A model generated the notes under the pieces. That model did no database searches and had not been told where the DNA came from. It saw only the letters and a list, made by a program, of their open reading frames with translations. From Panacibacter microcysteis (GTDB taxonomy: Bacteria > Bacteroidota > Bacteroidia > Chitinophagales > Chitinophagaceae), in the NCBI RefSeq assembly GCF_015831355.1, contig NZ_JADWYR010000002.1:744001-808000 (forward strand): DNA of 64,000 nt, in the 5' to 3' direction. The stretch's first letter is position 1. Each line of letters starts with the position of its first letter. The position numbers were made by a program, and so were the translations under genes. Positions 28,533 to 38,772 of the stretch are shown piece by piece.

Positions 28533-28615
28533 CTGCGATGATACGGCCAGATCATACAATGCCGTGGCGCCGAAACAGATGAGAAAACTTTATGTTCATA
28601 ACAGTATTAATGAAT

Positions 28616-31038
28616 ATGCTGGGCACATTTTTAAAAATATCGGTAAGGCATATTGTTAAAAATAAACTCTATGCCACTATCAATGTCATTGGGCTTGCAG
28701 CAGGTATTACCTGTATGATGCTGGCCATTCTGTACTGGCAGGATGAGCATAGCTTTGATGATTTTCATGCCAATAACGCTAACCTGTATCGCATTGTTAC
28801 CACTGCTATTACAAAAGACGGCAAAGCCGAACCCACTGGTGGCACCGGGCAGGTACAAGGCCCTGCATTTAAGGCTTCTGTACCTGAAGTAAAAAGTTAT
28901 ACCCGTGTAATGGGTGGTGCAATTTATAGTGATGTGTCGGCTAATAACAAGACGCTTCACCTGCAACCGTTGTTTGTGGATGATAACTTTTTTGATGTAT
29001 TCAGTTTCCGCTTATTGCATGGCAATGCAAATACAGTACTGAGTGATGTAAATTATGTAGTATTAACCGAAAGCACTGCCCGCAGGTTTTTCAACAGTAC
29101 AGATGTAACAGGCAAATTGCTGAGTATGGATGCTGACCCCTCGTTCGAAAATTTGGGTAAGCCCTTAGTGGTATCAGGTGTTGTAAAAGATCCGCCTCCA
29201 AATTCTTCCCTGCAGTTTGACATCCTGCTCACATTCGGTTTTATGCGACTGTCTTTCGAAGACAATAACTGGCTGAATGCCTACCTGGGCACATTTGTCG
29301 TATTGCACCCACAGTCTGACAGAACACAGGTGGTGAAGAAGTTCAATGATATTTATACACATCATGCCAAAGGCCAATTAGGCAAAGAAGCGTTTGATAT
29401 CTATGGTTTTGATCCAAAAATCACTTACAGTTTGCAGCCTGTTACAGACATACATTTAAATACCAGTATCAGTTCTTCCGGGGAAAGTGGTGTAGTAAAT
29501 ACCGGTAACCCGCTTACTTCTTACATGTTTATGGGTATCGCCGTTTTTATACTGTTAATGGCTGCAATCAATTTTGTTAACATCAGTATCGCCTGTTCAT
29601 TGAAACGCATGAAAGAAATTGGTCTGAGAAAAATTGCAGGCAGCAGTAAAAGACAGATAATCCTGCAATTCCTTTGTGAGTCTGCAATATTGTGCTTTAC
29701 CGCTTTTTTATTGTCAATGCTGTTCCTTTCAATAGCCTTACCATTGTTTAATACACTTGCAGGTAAACATTTTGTAGCAGAAAAGCTGGCTCAAACCAGT
29801 CTGTTGATGTACTTCGCCCTGCTGTTTACCGTGGTAGTTTTGTTAACCGGTTTATATCCCGCCTATATTTTGTCAAACTTCAGGGCCGCAGAAGTATTAT
29901 ACAACAGGCAAAAGCTGCCGGTAAAAATCTCTTTGGCCGTTCGCTGGTAGTATTCCAGTTTTCACTCGCTGTATTTTTGCTGATTGCTGCGCTTGTTTAC
30001 AATCACCAAATGGATTTTGTGCGTACAAAAGACCTGGGGTACAATCCTGCTGGTATTATCAGAACAGGTTTTGGCGGAGACAGGGATTACAAAAAAGCGC
30101 ACGATTACCTCGTAAATGAATTTTCAAAAGTGCCATCGGTAAAAACTGTTTCGTTTGGTAATGATGGGTGGGAAGAAGAAGTAGTGGCAGGTACGCATGC
30201 TTTCAAAGCGCTGTATAAGAATATCGATGCGCAATATTTACCTGTTTTAGAAATTCCGCTGTTGGCAGGCAGAAACCTTTCTGCATCTTTTCCAGGAGAT
30301 ATAAATACAGGCATTATAGTAAACGAAGCGTTTGTAAAAGCCGCTGCCATAAAAGAACCTATTGGTAAAGCCGTAACCATCAGGCTTAATGCAGGTTTCG
30401 ATACAAGCACCAGATATATACGCGGTGTGGTGAAAGATTTTCATGTGGGTTCGCTCCGGCAAAAGATTGCACCAATGGTTATGTACATGCGTGATGTACC
30501 CGATGGCGGTATGTGGATTAAGATCGATCGCCGCCGGCAAAAAGATGCTATGGCCGCCATTGAAAGTATTTACCGCAAAGTCTTTCCATCCGGTGTTTAC
30601 CAGTTCAGTTTCCTCGATGAACTTAATGCCATGCAATATGTGCAGGAGCAGCGCTGGCAGAAGATCATCACTATTGCAACGGTCATCGCATTTGTTATTT
30701 GTTGCATTGGGTTATTCGGACTCGCACATCTTTCCACCGTTCGTCGTACAAAAGAAATAGGCATTAGAAAAGTATTGGGCGCATCAGTGGCGCAAATACT
30801 CACATTGCTATCAGCAGATTTTTTACGGCTCGTTATGGTCTCTTTTTTTATTGCAATACCGGCAGCAATTATCGTAATGAATAAATGGCTCCAGGGTTTT
30901 GCCTATCGTACTTCGTTAGGCCCTGCACTGTTCTTTACAGCAGCAGGCTTAACTGTATTGGTCGCGCTCATAGCCATTATTGTACATACTACAGGAAGGG
31001 CTATTGCAAACCCTGTTGACAGCCTGCGGGCAGAATAG
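28616..31038 (+). pseudogene. FtsX/MacB-type ABC permease 11, frameshifted
   Basis: Two frames together make one permease of about 807 residues. The first part runs from the ATG at 28616 (MLGTFLKISVRHIVKNK; an upstream ATG at 28592 is in frame) to a stop at 29948-29950. The second continues in the +1-related frame to 31038. The switch lies at about 29910-29920: restoring one A in the AAAA run at 29910-29913 gives RQKAAGKNLFGRSLVVFQF and joins the halves at the start of TM5. First coupling motif RMKEIGLRKIAG near residue 331, second RTKEIGIRKVLGAS, tail NPVDSLRAE. It is the partner of permease 6. No slippery heptamer with a stem was recognised, so this is either a real frameshift mutation or a sequence error in a short homopolymer. 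Confidence 0.88.
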
Positions 31039-31089
31039 TTAACCGGTTACTAAATAGTTATCGCCGTGTAAAATATACGTGGTAAGATG

Positions 31090-31200
31090 ATGTACCCGGC
31101 ATTTGAATAATTATAAAGTTTTCGTTGCGTCGCACACTTGTACTGCAACACTTTACTCAGCACCTCAGCGTGTAACTGCGCACTGCTAATCTGCATGGGG
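31090..31200 (-). repeat. dispersed repeat, single A arm (locus R11)
   Basis: Minus-strand A arm 31122-31145 (variant with CACACTTG), outer flank TGTACCCGGC at 31091-31100. The rest of the 303-base spacer shows no gene. Confidence 0.8.
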
Positions 31201-31341
31201 CTTTAGAAGTACATCAACAGCTTTCAGCGAATATCTATGTTGCAGAGCAGGCATGCATAACATATAAACAAATGTATTGGTGGGGCAGAATATTTCTGTA
31301 TTCAGTATAATGCACTGTAAATTGCATCTACAAAGCAATGT

Positions 31342-33399
31342 ATGCGATTGTTCGGCCCCTTAATATCAGTGGTGCTATTGTGCGTTTTTTCTTCGCTGTA
31401 TGCAGTGGCCCAGGTATGTGCGACAGATTACCTTTCCGTAAACTTTATCACACCAACTGTACAACAAACCGGCAAAGCCATCTTTAATACAGAGGGCAGT
31501 ATTGATATACCAGGGTCTGTTTTAAGAAAAAACTCTGTTTTGATCGATGGAATGTTAACGCGGTCAACAAAGCAGGGAACAATATTATGGAGCAGGGCAT
31601 ATTCATCGTCCAACTATGATTATGTACAGTTTTATAATGCTGTGCCGCTGGATAATGGTGAAACGATGGTGACAGGCTCACTGTCAACGGTCGATACAGC
31701 TTCCATTCCACCGGCTGTACTCGCTTCTACAGGTTTCCTGGCCCGCATAGACCGCCAGGGAAATATTAAATGGACCAGGCTGTTTGACAATATATTTACG
31801 CCTGATGCCATGATAAAACTGAACGATGGAAACATTGTGGTGTCTTTCAATGCAAGGAAAGATGTAGCAAATACAATCCTGCTCTGTTTCGATGCAGATG
31901 CTAATATAAAATGGAATAAAATTATTGCCTGGCGTGCAGGTGATGCTCCGGGTGCTACAAGGTTGCTCCAACTCCGCAACGGAGATCTCCTGGTAGCGCA
32001 AAAAGATTTTTACTTTGATAGTAATACACCTTCTACACCACCTAAGAATGGGTATTATATGCACTGCCTGGACGGTAAAAGTGGTTTGAATAAATGGGAA
32101 CACTTTTATTGGTTTACTTTCTTCAATAACCGAAGTTCATTCGCAGATGTAACCAGCCTGGCAGCGTATGATGATGGTACAATCAGCCTCATATCTTCTT
32201 ATGCTGATACCGCTTACTACCAGTTTCGAACAACAAAAAATATTGTAAACATCAAAGTGAATGAACAGGGCAGGCTGTTATCTGCTTTACATTATACGTC
32301 CGGCAAACCTCCGCTGTATAGTTCAGATGCAGTGTATGATACCAAAAATGACCGTCTTATAATTCTGATGGATAATGCAGATAGTCCATTATTGATGGCC
32401 GTTGACAAAGGCGGACAAGTATTATGGCATCATGCATACAGTAAAGTTGGAAGAAGCCAGGAAACTACCTCGCTGCTTACAAGTGATGCAGGCTACTATT
32501 TTTTTTGCTTTACGCATAATGGAGGAAGCAAGGAGTTTTCGATGGTAAAAACTGATACTGATGGTAAAGCCGATTGTGTAGAAAGTGAAAGTGATATTAC
32601 GGCTGCAGATATGTCTTCCTTTTACAGGCAGGAAGATGTTACACTGCCTGTTAAGGATGTGCAGGCCGGCTGGTATTCTGTATCTGCAATCGGTAAATAT
32701 GACTACGGTATGAAATCAACCGTTATTTGTAAACAAACCTGCTGTACTGATGTAACAGCCTATGCAACTCCTGTGGATCTTTGCAATGCCAGAGAATACC
32801 TGCTATCCAACAATGAGAAGGTTACAGGTTCTGGCATATACCCGGTGCAGTTTAAAACGGTTAAAGGCTGCGACAGTATTGTTTACTTCGACGTTACTTT
32901 TTCAAAAAGCCCGGAAATTGACCTGGGCAGCAGTTATTGCCTTGCTGGTAAAGACTCCCTGATCTTAAAAGTGAACCCAGTTTACTCAAAGTATTACTGG
33001 AATAATGTTTTAACAGGCAGCCCTTATTTTGTAGTGAACAAACCGGGGCTTTATACGGTGAGCGTTACCAATGCATGCGGCACTAAAACAGATACCACGC
33101 AGGTATTTAAAGACTGCAGTTTTCCTGTTACCATGCCGGGTGCCTTTACACCTAATAAAGATGGAAAGAACGATATATTCCGGGTACCAGCACAGGTAGC
33201 CAACAAACTGGTCAGGCTTGCTGTATTTGACAGATGGGGTAATGCTTTGTTCTTAACCGGCGATGCAGGGAAAGGATGGGATGGAACTTACAAAGGAATA
33301 CCGGCACCTGCCGGTACTTATGTATATTTCGTTGAAATGATCTCACTGGATGGTAAAGAAAAAATAAACCAGAAAGGTACAATCGTACTCATAAGATAA
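31342..33399 (+). CDS. secreted protein with C-terminal CHU_C / T9SS type B sorting domain
   Basis: Protein of 685 residues with a signal peptide (cleavage probably after AVAQ, residue 24). The first 430 residues resemble a repeat-rich propeller-like region of the kind seen in Bacteroidota surface proteins (recurring LLASDAGYYF/GDLLVAQKD/DGTISLISSY strands). The middle holds Cys-rich CDSIVYFDV and LGSSYCLAGKDSL segments typical of T9SS substrates. The last 90 residues, from FPVTMPGAFTPNKDGKNDIF to the end, are a gliding-motility-associated CHU_C domain (FDRWGN, GWDGTYKG, PAGTYVYFV). This domain directs export through the type IX secretion system. The protein should be on the cell surface or released. 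It stands between permeases 11 and 12 and is followed by a long palindrome. Confidence 0.9.
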   Translation: MRLFGPLISVVLLCVFSSLYAVAQVCATDYLSVNFITPTVQQTGKAIFNTEGSIDIPGSVLRKNSVLIDGMLTRSTKQGTILWSRAYSSSNYDYVQFYNAVPLDNGETMVTGSLSTVDTASIPPAVLASTGFLARIDRQGNIKWTRLFDNIFTPDAMIKLNDGNIVVSFNARKDVANTILLCFDADANIKWNKIIAWRAGDAPGATRLLQLRNGDLLVAQKDFYFDSNTPSTPPKNGYYMHCLDGKSGLNKWEHFYWFTFFNNRSSFADVTSLAAYDDGTISLISSYADTAYYQFRTTKNIVNIKVNEQGRLLSALHYTSGKPPLYSSDAVYDTKNDRLIILMDNADSPLLMAVDKGGQVLWHHAYSKVGRSQETTSLLTSDAGYYFFCFTHNGGSKEFSMVKTDTDGKADCVESESDITAADMSSFYRQEDVTLPVKDVQAGWYSVSAIGKYDYGMKSTVICKQTCCTDVTAYATPVDLCNAREYLLSNNEKVTGSGIYPVQFKTVKGCDSIVYFDVTFSKSPEIDLGSSYCLAGKDSLILKVNPVYSKYYWNNVLTGSPYFVVNKPGLYTVSVTNACGTKTDTTQVFKDCSFPVTMPGAFTPNKDGKNDIFRVPAQVANKLVRLAVFDRWGNALFLTGDAGKGWDGTYKGIPAPAGTYVYFVEMISLDGKEKINQKGTIVLIR

Positions 33400-33421
33400 A
33401 AACTGCTTTGTTCAGCAGCGT

Positions 33422-33453
33422 ACATAAGGTGTCCGATATCGGACACCTTATGT
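33422..33453 (+). terminator. 32-base perfect palindrome, second copy of GGTGTCCGAT/ATCGGACACC
   Basis: Half-site ACATAAGGTGTCCGAT and its exact complement meet without a loop, 22 bases after the T9SS protein stop. The 24 central bases are identical to those of 8629-8658. There is no T run here, so it may be a bidirectional terminator or a protein-binding palindrome. Confidence 0.6.
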
Positions 33454-33647
33454 CGTTATAAGAGGTGTAAGTGTTTATAAATTAACAATTTAGGTATTGG
33501 CATGACCATTGAAAATTATTTTGATTAACCGGTGAGGTGTGCCTGTTGCTAACTATTGATGATATGAATTTGCCGTAACAGGATTGCTTTTGAAGAGGCG
33601 TGTACTGACTAACGAAGATGCACCCGGAACTGCTGAATAATGTGTTG

Positions 33648-33715
33648 CAGTACAAGAGTGCGACGCAAGAAAAGCTTAATAGGATTGCCACTGTTTGGTT
33701 CAACAATATTTACAC
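33648..33715 (+). repeat. dispersed repeat, single A arm (locus R12)
   Basis: Plus-strand A arm GTACAAGAGTGCGACGCAAG at 33650-33669, before permease 12. It reads open in frame with that permease, which explains an overlong alternative start at 33618. Confidence 0.8.
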
Positions 33716-33731
33716 TGTTCAAACAACAACC

Positions 33732-36107
33732 ATGATCAAAAATTACCTGAAGATTGCATGGCGCAGTCTTAGTAAAAACAAAGTTTTTTCGCTGATCAAC
33801 ATTCTTGGTTTAACGATCGGGATTACAGTTTGCATGATGATTTTTGTTTTTATCATGAACGAATTCAGCTTTGATAATTTTCATGCAAAGAAAGACAACC
33901 TGTACCGCGTGGCACGCTCATTTGACCAGGATAAAACTATTGCGCCGTGGGTTTCGGGACCATATGCAAGCGCATTGAAAAATGATTTTCCGGCAGAAAT
34001 AAAAAACGCTGTTCGTATAATGCCATCAAGCGACCTGATTGTGATTGGCGATAAATCGTTCAATGAAAAAAATGTGTACCTGGCGGATGACAATTTCTTT
34101 AGTGTGTTTTCTTTTCCGCTGTTAAGAGGCAATGTAGCTACAGCTTTGAAAGAGCCCGGCAGTATTGTACTTACAGAAACCACTGCAAAAAAATATTTTG
34201 GCAGTGCAGAAAATGCCATGAGCAAAGTGTTGCAAATGGATAAAGACATGCAGCTGAAAGTAACCGCTGTTGCCAAAGATGTTCCATCTAATTCGCATTT
34301 AAGTTTTGATATGGTTGTGCCGCTTTCTAACTGGTACAATGAGCCGTGGTTCAAAGTGTGGATCAACAACAATCATTTTGTATATCTTGAATTGAATGAT
34401 CATGTAGACAAAGCAAAGCTGGAGCAGAAGTTCCCTGCATTTATGGATAAATATATGGGAACCGACATGAAGCGGATGGGCGTAAAAGTAGGCCTGAAAC
34501 TGACACCTGTTAAAGAGATCTATTTCAGTGAATCTTCGAGCTTCGACCCGACAAAACATGGCGATAAAACAATCGTTTATATTTTCCTGTCCATCGCTGT
34601 TTTGATATTGCTGATTGCGTGTATCAACTTTATGAATCTCTCCACGATAAGGGCTGTGGAAAGATCAAAAGAAGTTGGCTTAAGAAAAGTACTTGGCGCA
34701 TTGAGAAACCAACTGGTACTGCAATTTATCGGGGAGTCCTTTTTACTTACGATAATCTCGTGCATCTTTTCACTGGTATTGTTACAACTACTTTCTCCTT
34801 TGTATAACCAGTTGCTTGGTTATACACTCACTGTATCATGGAATACATGGCCCATCTATGTTTTCCTTACGGGTATTATCCTGGTCGTAGGTTTTCTTGC
34901 AGGCAGCTACCCGGCTTTTGTACTTTCTGCTTTTAAGCCTGTTGAATCTTTGAAAGGGAAACTGAAGCTTGGCAAAGGAGGTTCAACATTCAGGCAGGCA
35001 CTGGTGGTTGTACAGTTCAGTATTTCAGTATTACTGATTGTTGGCACCATAGTTATCGTAAACCAGATGAGTTATGTAAAGAACAAACAGTTGGGATATG
35101 ACAGGGAGCAAACCCTTGCTATACCTATTGACAACGAAGATTTTTATGAGCACCTGCAAAGTTTTAAAAGTGAATTGTTGAACAACAGTAATATTGAATC
35201 TGTGTCAATGATGTCTGGTGAGCCCGGCGGCTTCTTTGACCAGCATACTTTTGAAGTAGAAGGCCAGCGTGATACGTGGAAAGCAAGAACTGAATTTGCT
35301 GACTTTGATATTGTGAACACACTGGGGCTGAAAGTAATTGCGGGCAGAAGCTTTTCACCGCAGTTTGGTACAGATAGTACCGATGCCGTGATGATCAACC
35401 ATACAGCAGCCACCAAGCTGGGTTTTACACCTGCTGAAGCTGTGGGTAAATGGATAAAAAATACCATCAGGGATACAGCGAGAAGAAGAATAGTGGGCGT
35501 AGTAGAAGATTTCAATTTTCTATCGCTCAAAGAAAATATGGAACCGCTTGTTATTTCAACAGCAGAAGACAGGAGAGTGGCGCTCGTAAAAATAAAACCC
35601 GGGCATATTAATGCAGGCACAGAAGCAGTAAAGAAAGCTTATGCAACAGTAACACCGCTATACCCGCTGGAATATACTTTTCTTGATCAGAAGTTTGATT
35701 CTATGTACAGAACCGATATAAGACAGCAAACCATACTGGGCATATTTTCCGGTCTTGCTATATTCATTGCCTGCCTGGGATTATTCGGGCTTGCATCTTT
35801 TACTACAGCAAAACGCACGAAAGAAATCGGGGTAAGAAAAGTGCTGGGTTCATCTACACAAAACATTGTTGTACTGCTGTCCAAAGACTTGCTGAAGCCT
35901 GTAATGATTGCTACTGTTATCGCTATGCCTGTGGGGTATTATGCTATGAATACCTGGCTGCAGAATTTTGCTTATCGTACACCTTTTAGCTGGTGGATTT
36001 TTGTGCTTGCAGCGGTCATCATTTTTGGTATTGCATTACTTACTGTCAGCATCAAGGCGTTAAAGGCAGCCATAATGAACCCGGCAAAAAGCCTGAGGAG
36101 CGAGTAA
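33732..36107 (+). CDS. FtsX/MacB-type ABC permease 12
   Basis: Intact permease of 791 residues. The frame is open from 33618 through a dispersed repeat, but the ATG at 33732 gives MIKNYLKIAWRSLSKNK as in the other copies. First coupling motif RSKEVGLRKVLG near residue 312, second RTKEIGVRKVLGSS near 694; the tail is NPAKSLRSE. TM2 ends ACINFMNLSTIRAVE. The second periplasmic domain is distinctive (FFDQHTFEVEGQRDTWKART, an insertion near TPAEAVGKWIKNTIRDTAR), so no clear subgroup partner was found. It is followed after 62 bases by permease 13, the shortest spacing in the array, so 12 and 13 may be cotranscribed. Confidence 0.93.
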   Translation: MIKNYLKIAWRSLSKNKVFSLINILGLTIGITVCMMIFVFIMNEFSFDNFHAKKDNLYRVARSFDQDKTIAPWVSGPYASALKNDFPAEIKNAVRIMPSSDLIVIGDKSFNEKNVYLADDNFFSVFSFPLLRGNVATALKEPGSIVLTETTAKKYFGSAENAMSKVLQMDKDMQLKVTAVAKDVPSNSHLSFDMVVPLSNWYNEPWFKVWINNNHFVYLELNDHVDKAKLEQKFPAFMDKYMGTDMKRMGVKVGLKLTPVKEIYFSESSSFDPTKHGDKTIVYIFLSIAVLILLIACINFMNLSTIRAVERSKEVGLRKVLGALRNQLVLQFIGESFLLTIISCIFSLVLLQLLSPLYNQLLGYTLTVSWNTWPIYVFLTGIILVVGFLAGSYPAFVLSAFKPVESLKGKLKLGKGGSTFRQALVVVQFSISVLLIVGTIVIVNQMSYVKNKQLGYDREQTLAIPIDNEDFYEHLQSFKSELLNNSNIESVSMMSGEPGGFFDQHTFEVEGQRDTWKARTEFADFDIVNTLGLKVIAGRSFSPQFGTDSTDAVMINHTAATKLGFTPAEAVGKWIKNTIRDTARRRIVGVVEDFNFLSLKENMEPLVISTAEDRRVALVKIKPGHINAGTEAVKKAYATVTPLYPLEYTFLDQKFDSMYRTDIRQQTILGIFSGLAIFIACLGLFGLASFTTAKRTKEIGVRKVLGSSTQNIVVLLSKDLLKPVMIATVIAMPVGYYAMNTWLQNFAYRTPFSWWIFVLAAVIIFGIALLTVSIKALKAAIMNPAKSLRSE

Positions 36108-36169
36108 TCCTTCGGCGATAAAATATTGTGCCTGCATAAAAAATTGATACCATTATAAATAACCCGATC

Positions 36170-38521
36170 ATGTTTAAAAACTATATTAAAGTTGCCTGGC
36201 GAAACCTGTTTCGCAACAAAGGTTTTACCATTACCAATGTACTAGGCCTGGCTATTGGCATAACCTGTACCATGCTTATTGTATTATGGGTGCAGGATGA
36301 ACTTACCTATGACAGGTTTCATCAGGAGCACGACAATATTTACCAGGTTATTGCCAACCGCGATTTTAACAACCAGGTATTTACAGACAGGAGCATGGTA
36401 TTGCCACTGGCCGCAGAACTGGAAAAAAATATTCCGCAGGTAAAACGTGCAGTGGTTACAACCTATCCGCAGCAAAGGGTACTTACACTGGGTGATAATA
36501 GAATAAAGAAACAGGGATTGTTTGTAAGTGAACATTACTTTGATATGTTCACCTGGAAATTTATCAAAGGCAATGCTGCCACTGCTTTGAAAGATCCCAA
36601 TTCGGTAGTGCTCACCAGGTCGGCAGCAACAACGTATTTCGGCGATGCAGATCCAATTAACAAGGTGCTTCGTTTCGATAATATTAAAGATGTAAAAGTT
36701 TCAGCGGTTATAGAAGATGTACCTGGTAATTCGTCTTTCCGGTTTGAGTGGCTGGTGCCATTCAATTACGATGAAGAAGATACAAAGCGTGCCATGAATG
36801 AATGGCAAAGCTCTTCATGGAATGTGTTTGTACAAACTGTACCTGGTACAGATACCGCATTGTTAAATAAAAATATTACAAAGCTGAAGCGTGCGCATGG
36901 TAATGATGATATCAGCACCTATTTCGCCTTTCCTATGAATAACTGGCATTTGTACAGTGACTTCAACGATGGTGTAAATACCGGCGGGATGATCGAGTAT
37001 GTAAGGTTATTTTCCATTGTGGCTATTATCATTTTGCTGATAGCCTGTATCAATTTTATGAACCTGTCTACTGCAAGGTCGGAAAAACGTGCGAAAGAAG
37101 TAGGCATACGCAAAACACTCGGCTCTCAAAAAAAGCAACTCATTTTACAATTTTTTGCAGAGTCGATGATCCTTACGGTAATCGCATTTTTTCTCGCATT
37201 GGTTGCTGTTCTGCTATTGCTGCCATCATTCAACCAGCTTGTAGATAAGCAGCTTACTATACAATTTTCACAGCCATTTTTCTGGCTTACGGCACTCGGT
37301 ATAGTGTTGTTTACAGGCCTTGTCGCAGGAAGCTATCCAGCGTTGTACCTGTCATCATTCAAACCTGTGAAAGTGCTGAAAGGTACGCTTACACAAGGTA
37401 AAGGTTCTATTTTGCCAAGGCATGTGCTGGTGGTTTCGCAGTTTGTTATTTCCATTTTACTGATCTCGGCTACCATCGTGGTTTACCAGCAAATACAGCA
37501 TGTAAAAGACCGTAGTATGGGGTACGATCCTGATAACCTTATCATGATTCCCGCAACAGAACAGACCAACCAGAACTATGCTGTTATCAGGCAGGAATTA
37601 CTTAGCTCCGGTATGGTAAGTGCTGTAACCAGGACATCTTCTCCCATAACAGAAGTTTGGTGGAACACCGGTGCACCAGACTATGAAGGCAAACCTGCAA
37701 ACAGCCAGATTATTATGGGTGCGCTGGCTACAGATATTGGTTTTACCACAACCATGGGCGTTAAAATGCTGCAGGGTAAAGACTTTGCAGGCACACCGGC
37801 AGATTCAGCATCGATGATACTGAACCAGGCTGCTGTTGATGCAATGAAACTGAAGAACCCTGTTGGTATGCAAATGCGCTTTGGCAGAACATTTAACGTT
37901 ATTGGCGTAACAGACAATATAGTAATGACCTCTCCATTTGAGCCAGCTTACCCAATGTTGATCATCTTCGATCCAAACGGCGCAGCCATGAACACGCTTC
38001 GTTTGAAGAGCGGCATAAGCCCGCAGAAGGCATTGGCATCTATCGAAACGATCTTTAAAAAGCATAATCCGCTGGTGCCTTTTGAGTACCAGTTTGTAGA
38101 CCAGGAGTTTCAACGCAAGTTTTTAACGGAAGAGCTCATTAGTAAACTCACCAATATTTTTGCCGGGCTTGCCATATTTATCTGTTGCCTCGGCCTGGCA
38201 GGGCTCGCTTCCTTCACAATCGAAAAGCGCATACGCGAAATTGGTGTAAGAAAAGTATTGGGTGCTACTGTGCAACAGTTATTATTATTGATTTCAAAAG
38301 AATTTTTAAAACTGGTGATGATTGCCTTCGTCATTGCTATACCGTTAACATGGTGGGCCATGAGCACCTGGCTGCAACGCTATACTTACCGGATAGATAT
38401 CAGTATATGGCTTTTTGCAGTGGTAGGGGCGGTAATATTGTTGCTTACATTGGTGGTAGTTAGTATGAACACCATGCGGGCAGCTATGCGCAATCCTGTA
38501 AAAAGTTTGCGGACTGAATAA
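36170..38521 (+). CDS. FtsX/MacB-type ABC permease 13 (end of array)
   Basis: Intact permease of 783 residues, the shortest copy, starting MFKNYIKVAWRNLFRNK. First coupling motif RAKEVGIRKTLG near residue 306, second RIREIGVRKVLGAT near 686 (Ile-Arg for Thr-Lys). TM6 reads CCLGLAGLASFT. The tail is NPVKSLRTE. It pairs with permease 2: shared NNWHLYSDF, STARSEKRAKEVGIRK, and IETIFKKHNP with FEYQFVDQEF in the second periplasmic domain. It is the last gene on the plus strand before convergent minus-strand genes, so it marks the right limit of the array. Confidence 0.93.
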   Translation: MFKNYIKVAWRNLFRNKGFTITNVLGLAIGITCTMLIVLWVQDELTYDRFHQEHDNIYQVIANRDFNNQVFTDRSMVLPLAAELEKNIPQVKRAVVTTYPQQRVLTLGDNRIKKQGLFVSEHYFDMFTWKFIKGNAATALKDPNSVVLTRSAATTYFGDADPINKVLRFDNIKDVKVSAVIEDVPGNSSFRFEWLVPFNYDEEDTKRAMNEWQSSSWNVFVQTVPGTDTALLNKNITKLKRAHGNDDISTYFAFPMNNWHLYSDFNDGVNTGGMIEYVRLFSIVAIIILLIACINFMNLSTARSEKRAKEVGIRKTLGSQKKQLILQFFAESMILTVIAFFLALVAVLLLLPSFNQLVDKQLTIQFSQPFFWLTALGIVLFTGLVAGSYPALYLSSFKPVKVLKGTLTQGKGSILPRHVLVVSQFVISILLISATIVVYQQIQHVKDRSMGYDPDNLIMIPATEQTNQNYAVIRQELLSSGMVSAVTRTSSPITEVWWNTGAPDYEGKPANSQIIMGALATDIGFTTTMGVKMLQGKDFAGTPADSASMILNQAAVDAMKLKNPVGMQMRFGRTFNVIGVTDNIVMTSPFEPAYPMLIIFDPNGAAMNTLRLKSGISPQKALASIETIFKKHNPLVPFEYQFVDQEFQRKFLTEELISKLTNIFAGLAIFICCLGLAGLASFTIEKRIREIGVRKVLGATVQQLLLLISKEFLKLVMIAFVIAIPLTWWAMSTWLQRYTYRIDISIWLFAVVGAVILLLTLVVVSMNTMRAAMRNPVKSLRTE

Positions 38522-38534
38522 ACAGTTAAGTATG

Positions 38535-38772
38535 ATGTAACCGGCAGCAGTATAAGCATTAGGCTTTCGTTGTGTCACTCACTTGTACTGCAGCAACTTT
38601 ATTGGGCAAGCGCGAAGATATAAGCGTAGACATATTTGCTTTGCAGGTTCATTCGCTATTGAGGTCGTTAGTGGCAAATACAGCAACACTGTGCTATGCC
38701 GTAGCTTTTGCAGAACGATGAAGAGTGCGACGCAACAGGTGCCCGATAGTAGTACAGCTGCCGGGCCCATAC
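38535..38772. repeat. dispersed repeat, complete pair in reverse order B/A (locus R13)
   Basis: Left arm 38567-38590 is type B (minus), right arm 38718-38740 is type A (plus): the element is flipped relative to R2, R7, R10 and R18. Left outer flank TGTAACCGGCAGCAGTATAA, right end GCCGGGCCCATAC. Body TTTATTGGGCAAGCGCGAAG. It fills the spacer between two convergent genes. Confidence 0.85.

Noticed and set aside
29910-29950. Programmed ribosomal frameshift in permease 11
   Set aside because: No slippery heptamer followed by a stable stem was found; a single-base loss in the A run explains the data more simply.
1-38521. MacB proteins with fused ATPase domain
   Set aside because: None of the thirteen has Walker A, signature or Walker B motifs; all begin with the short helix before TM1.
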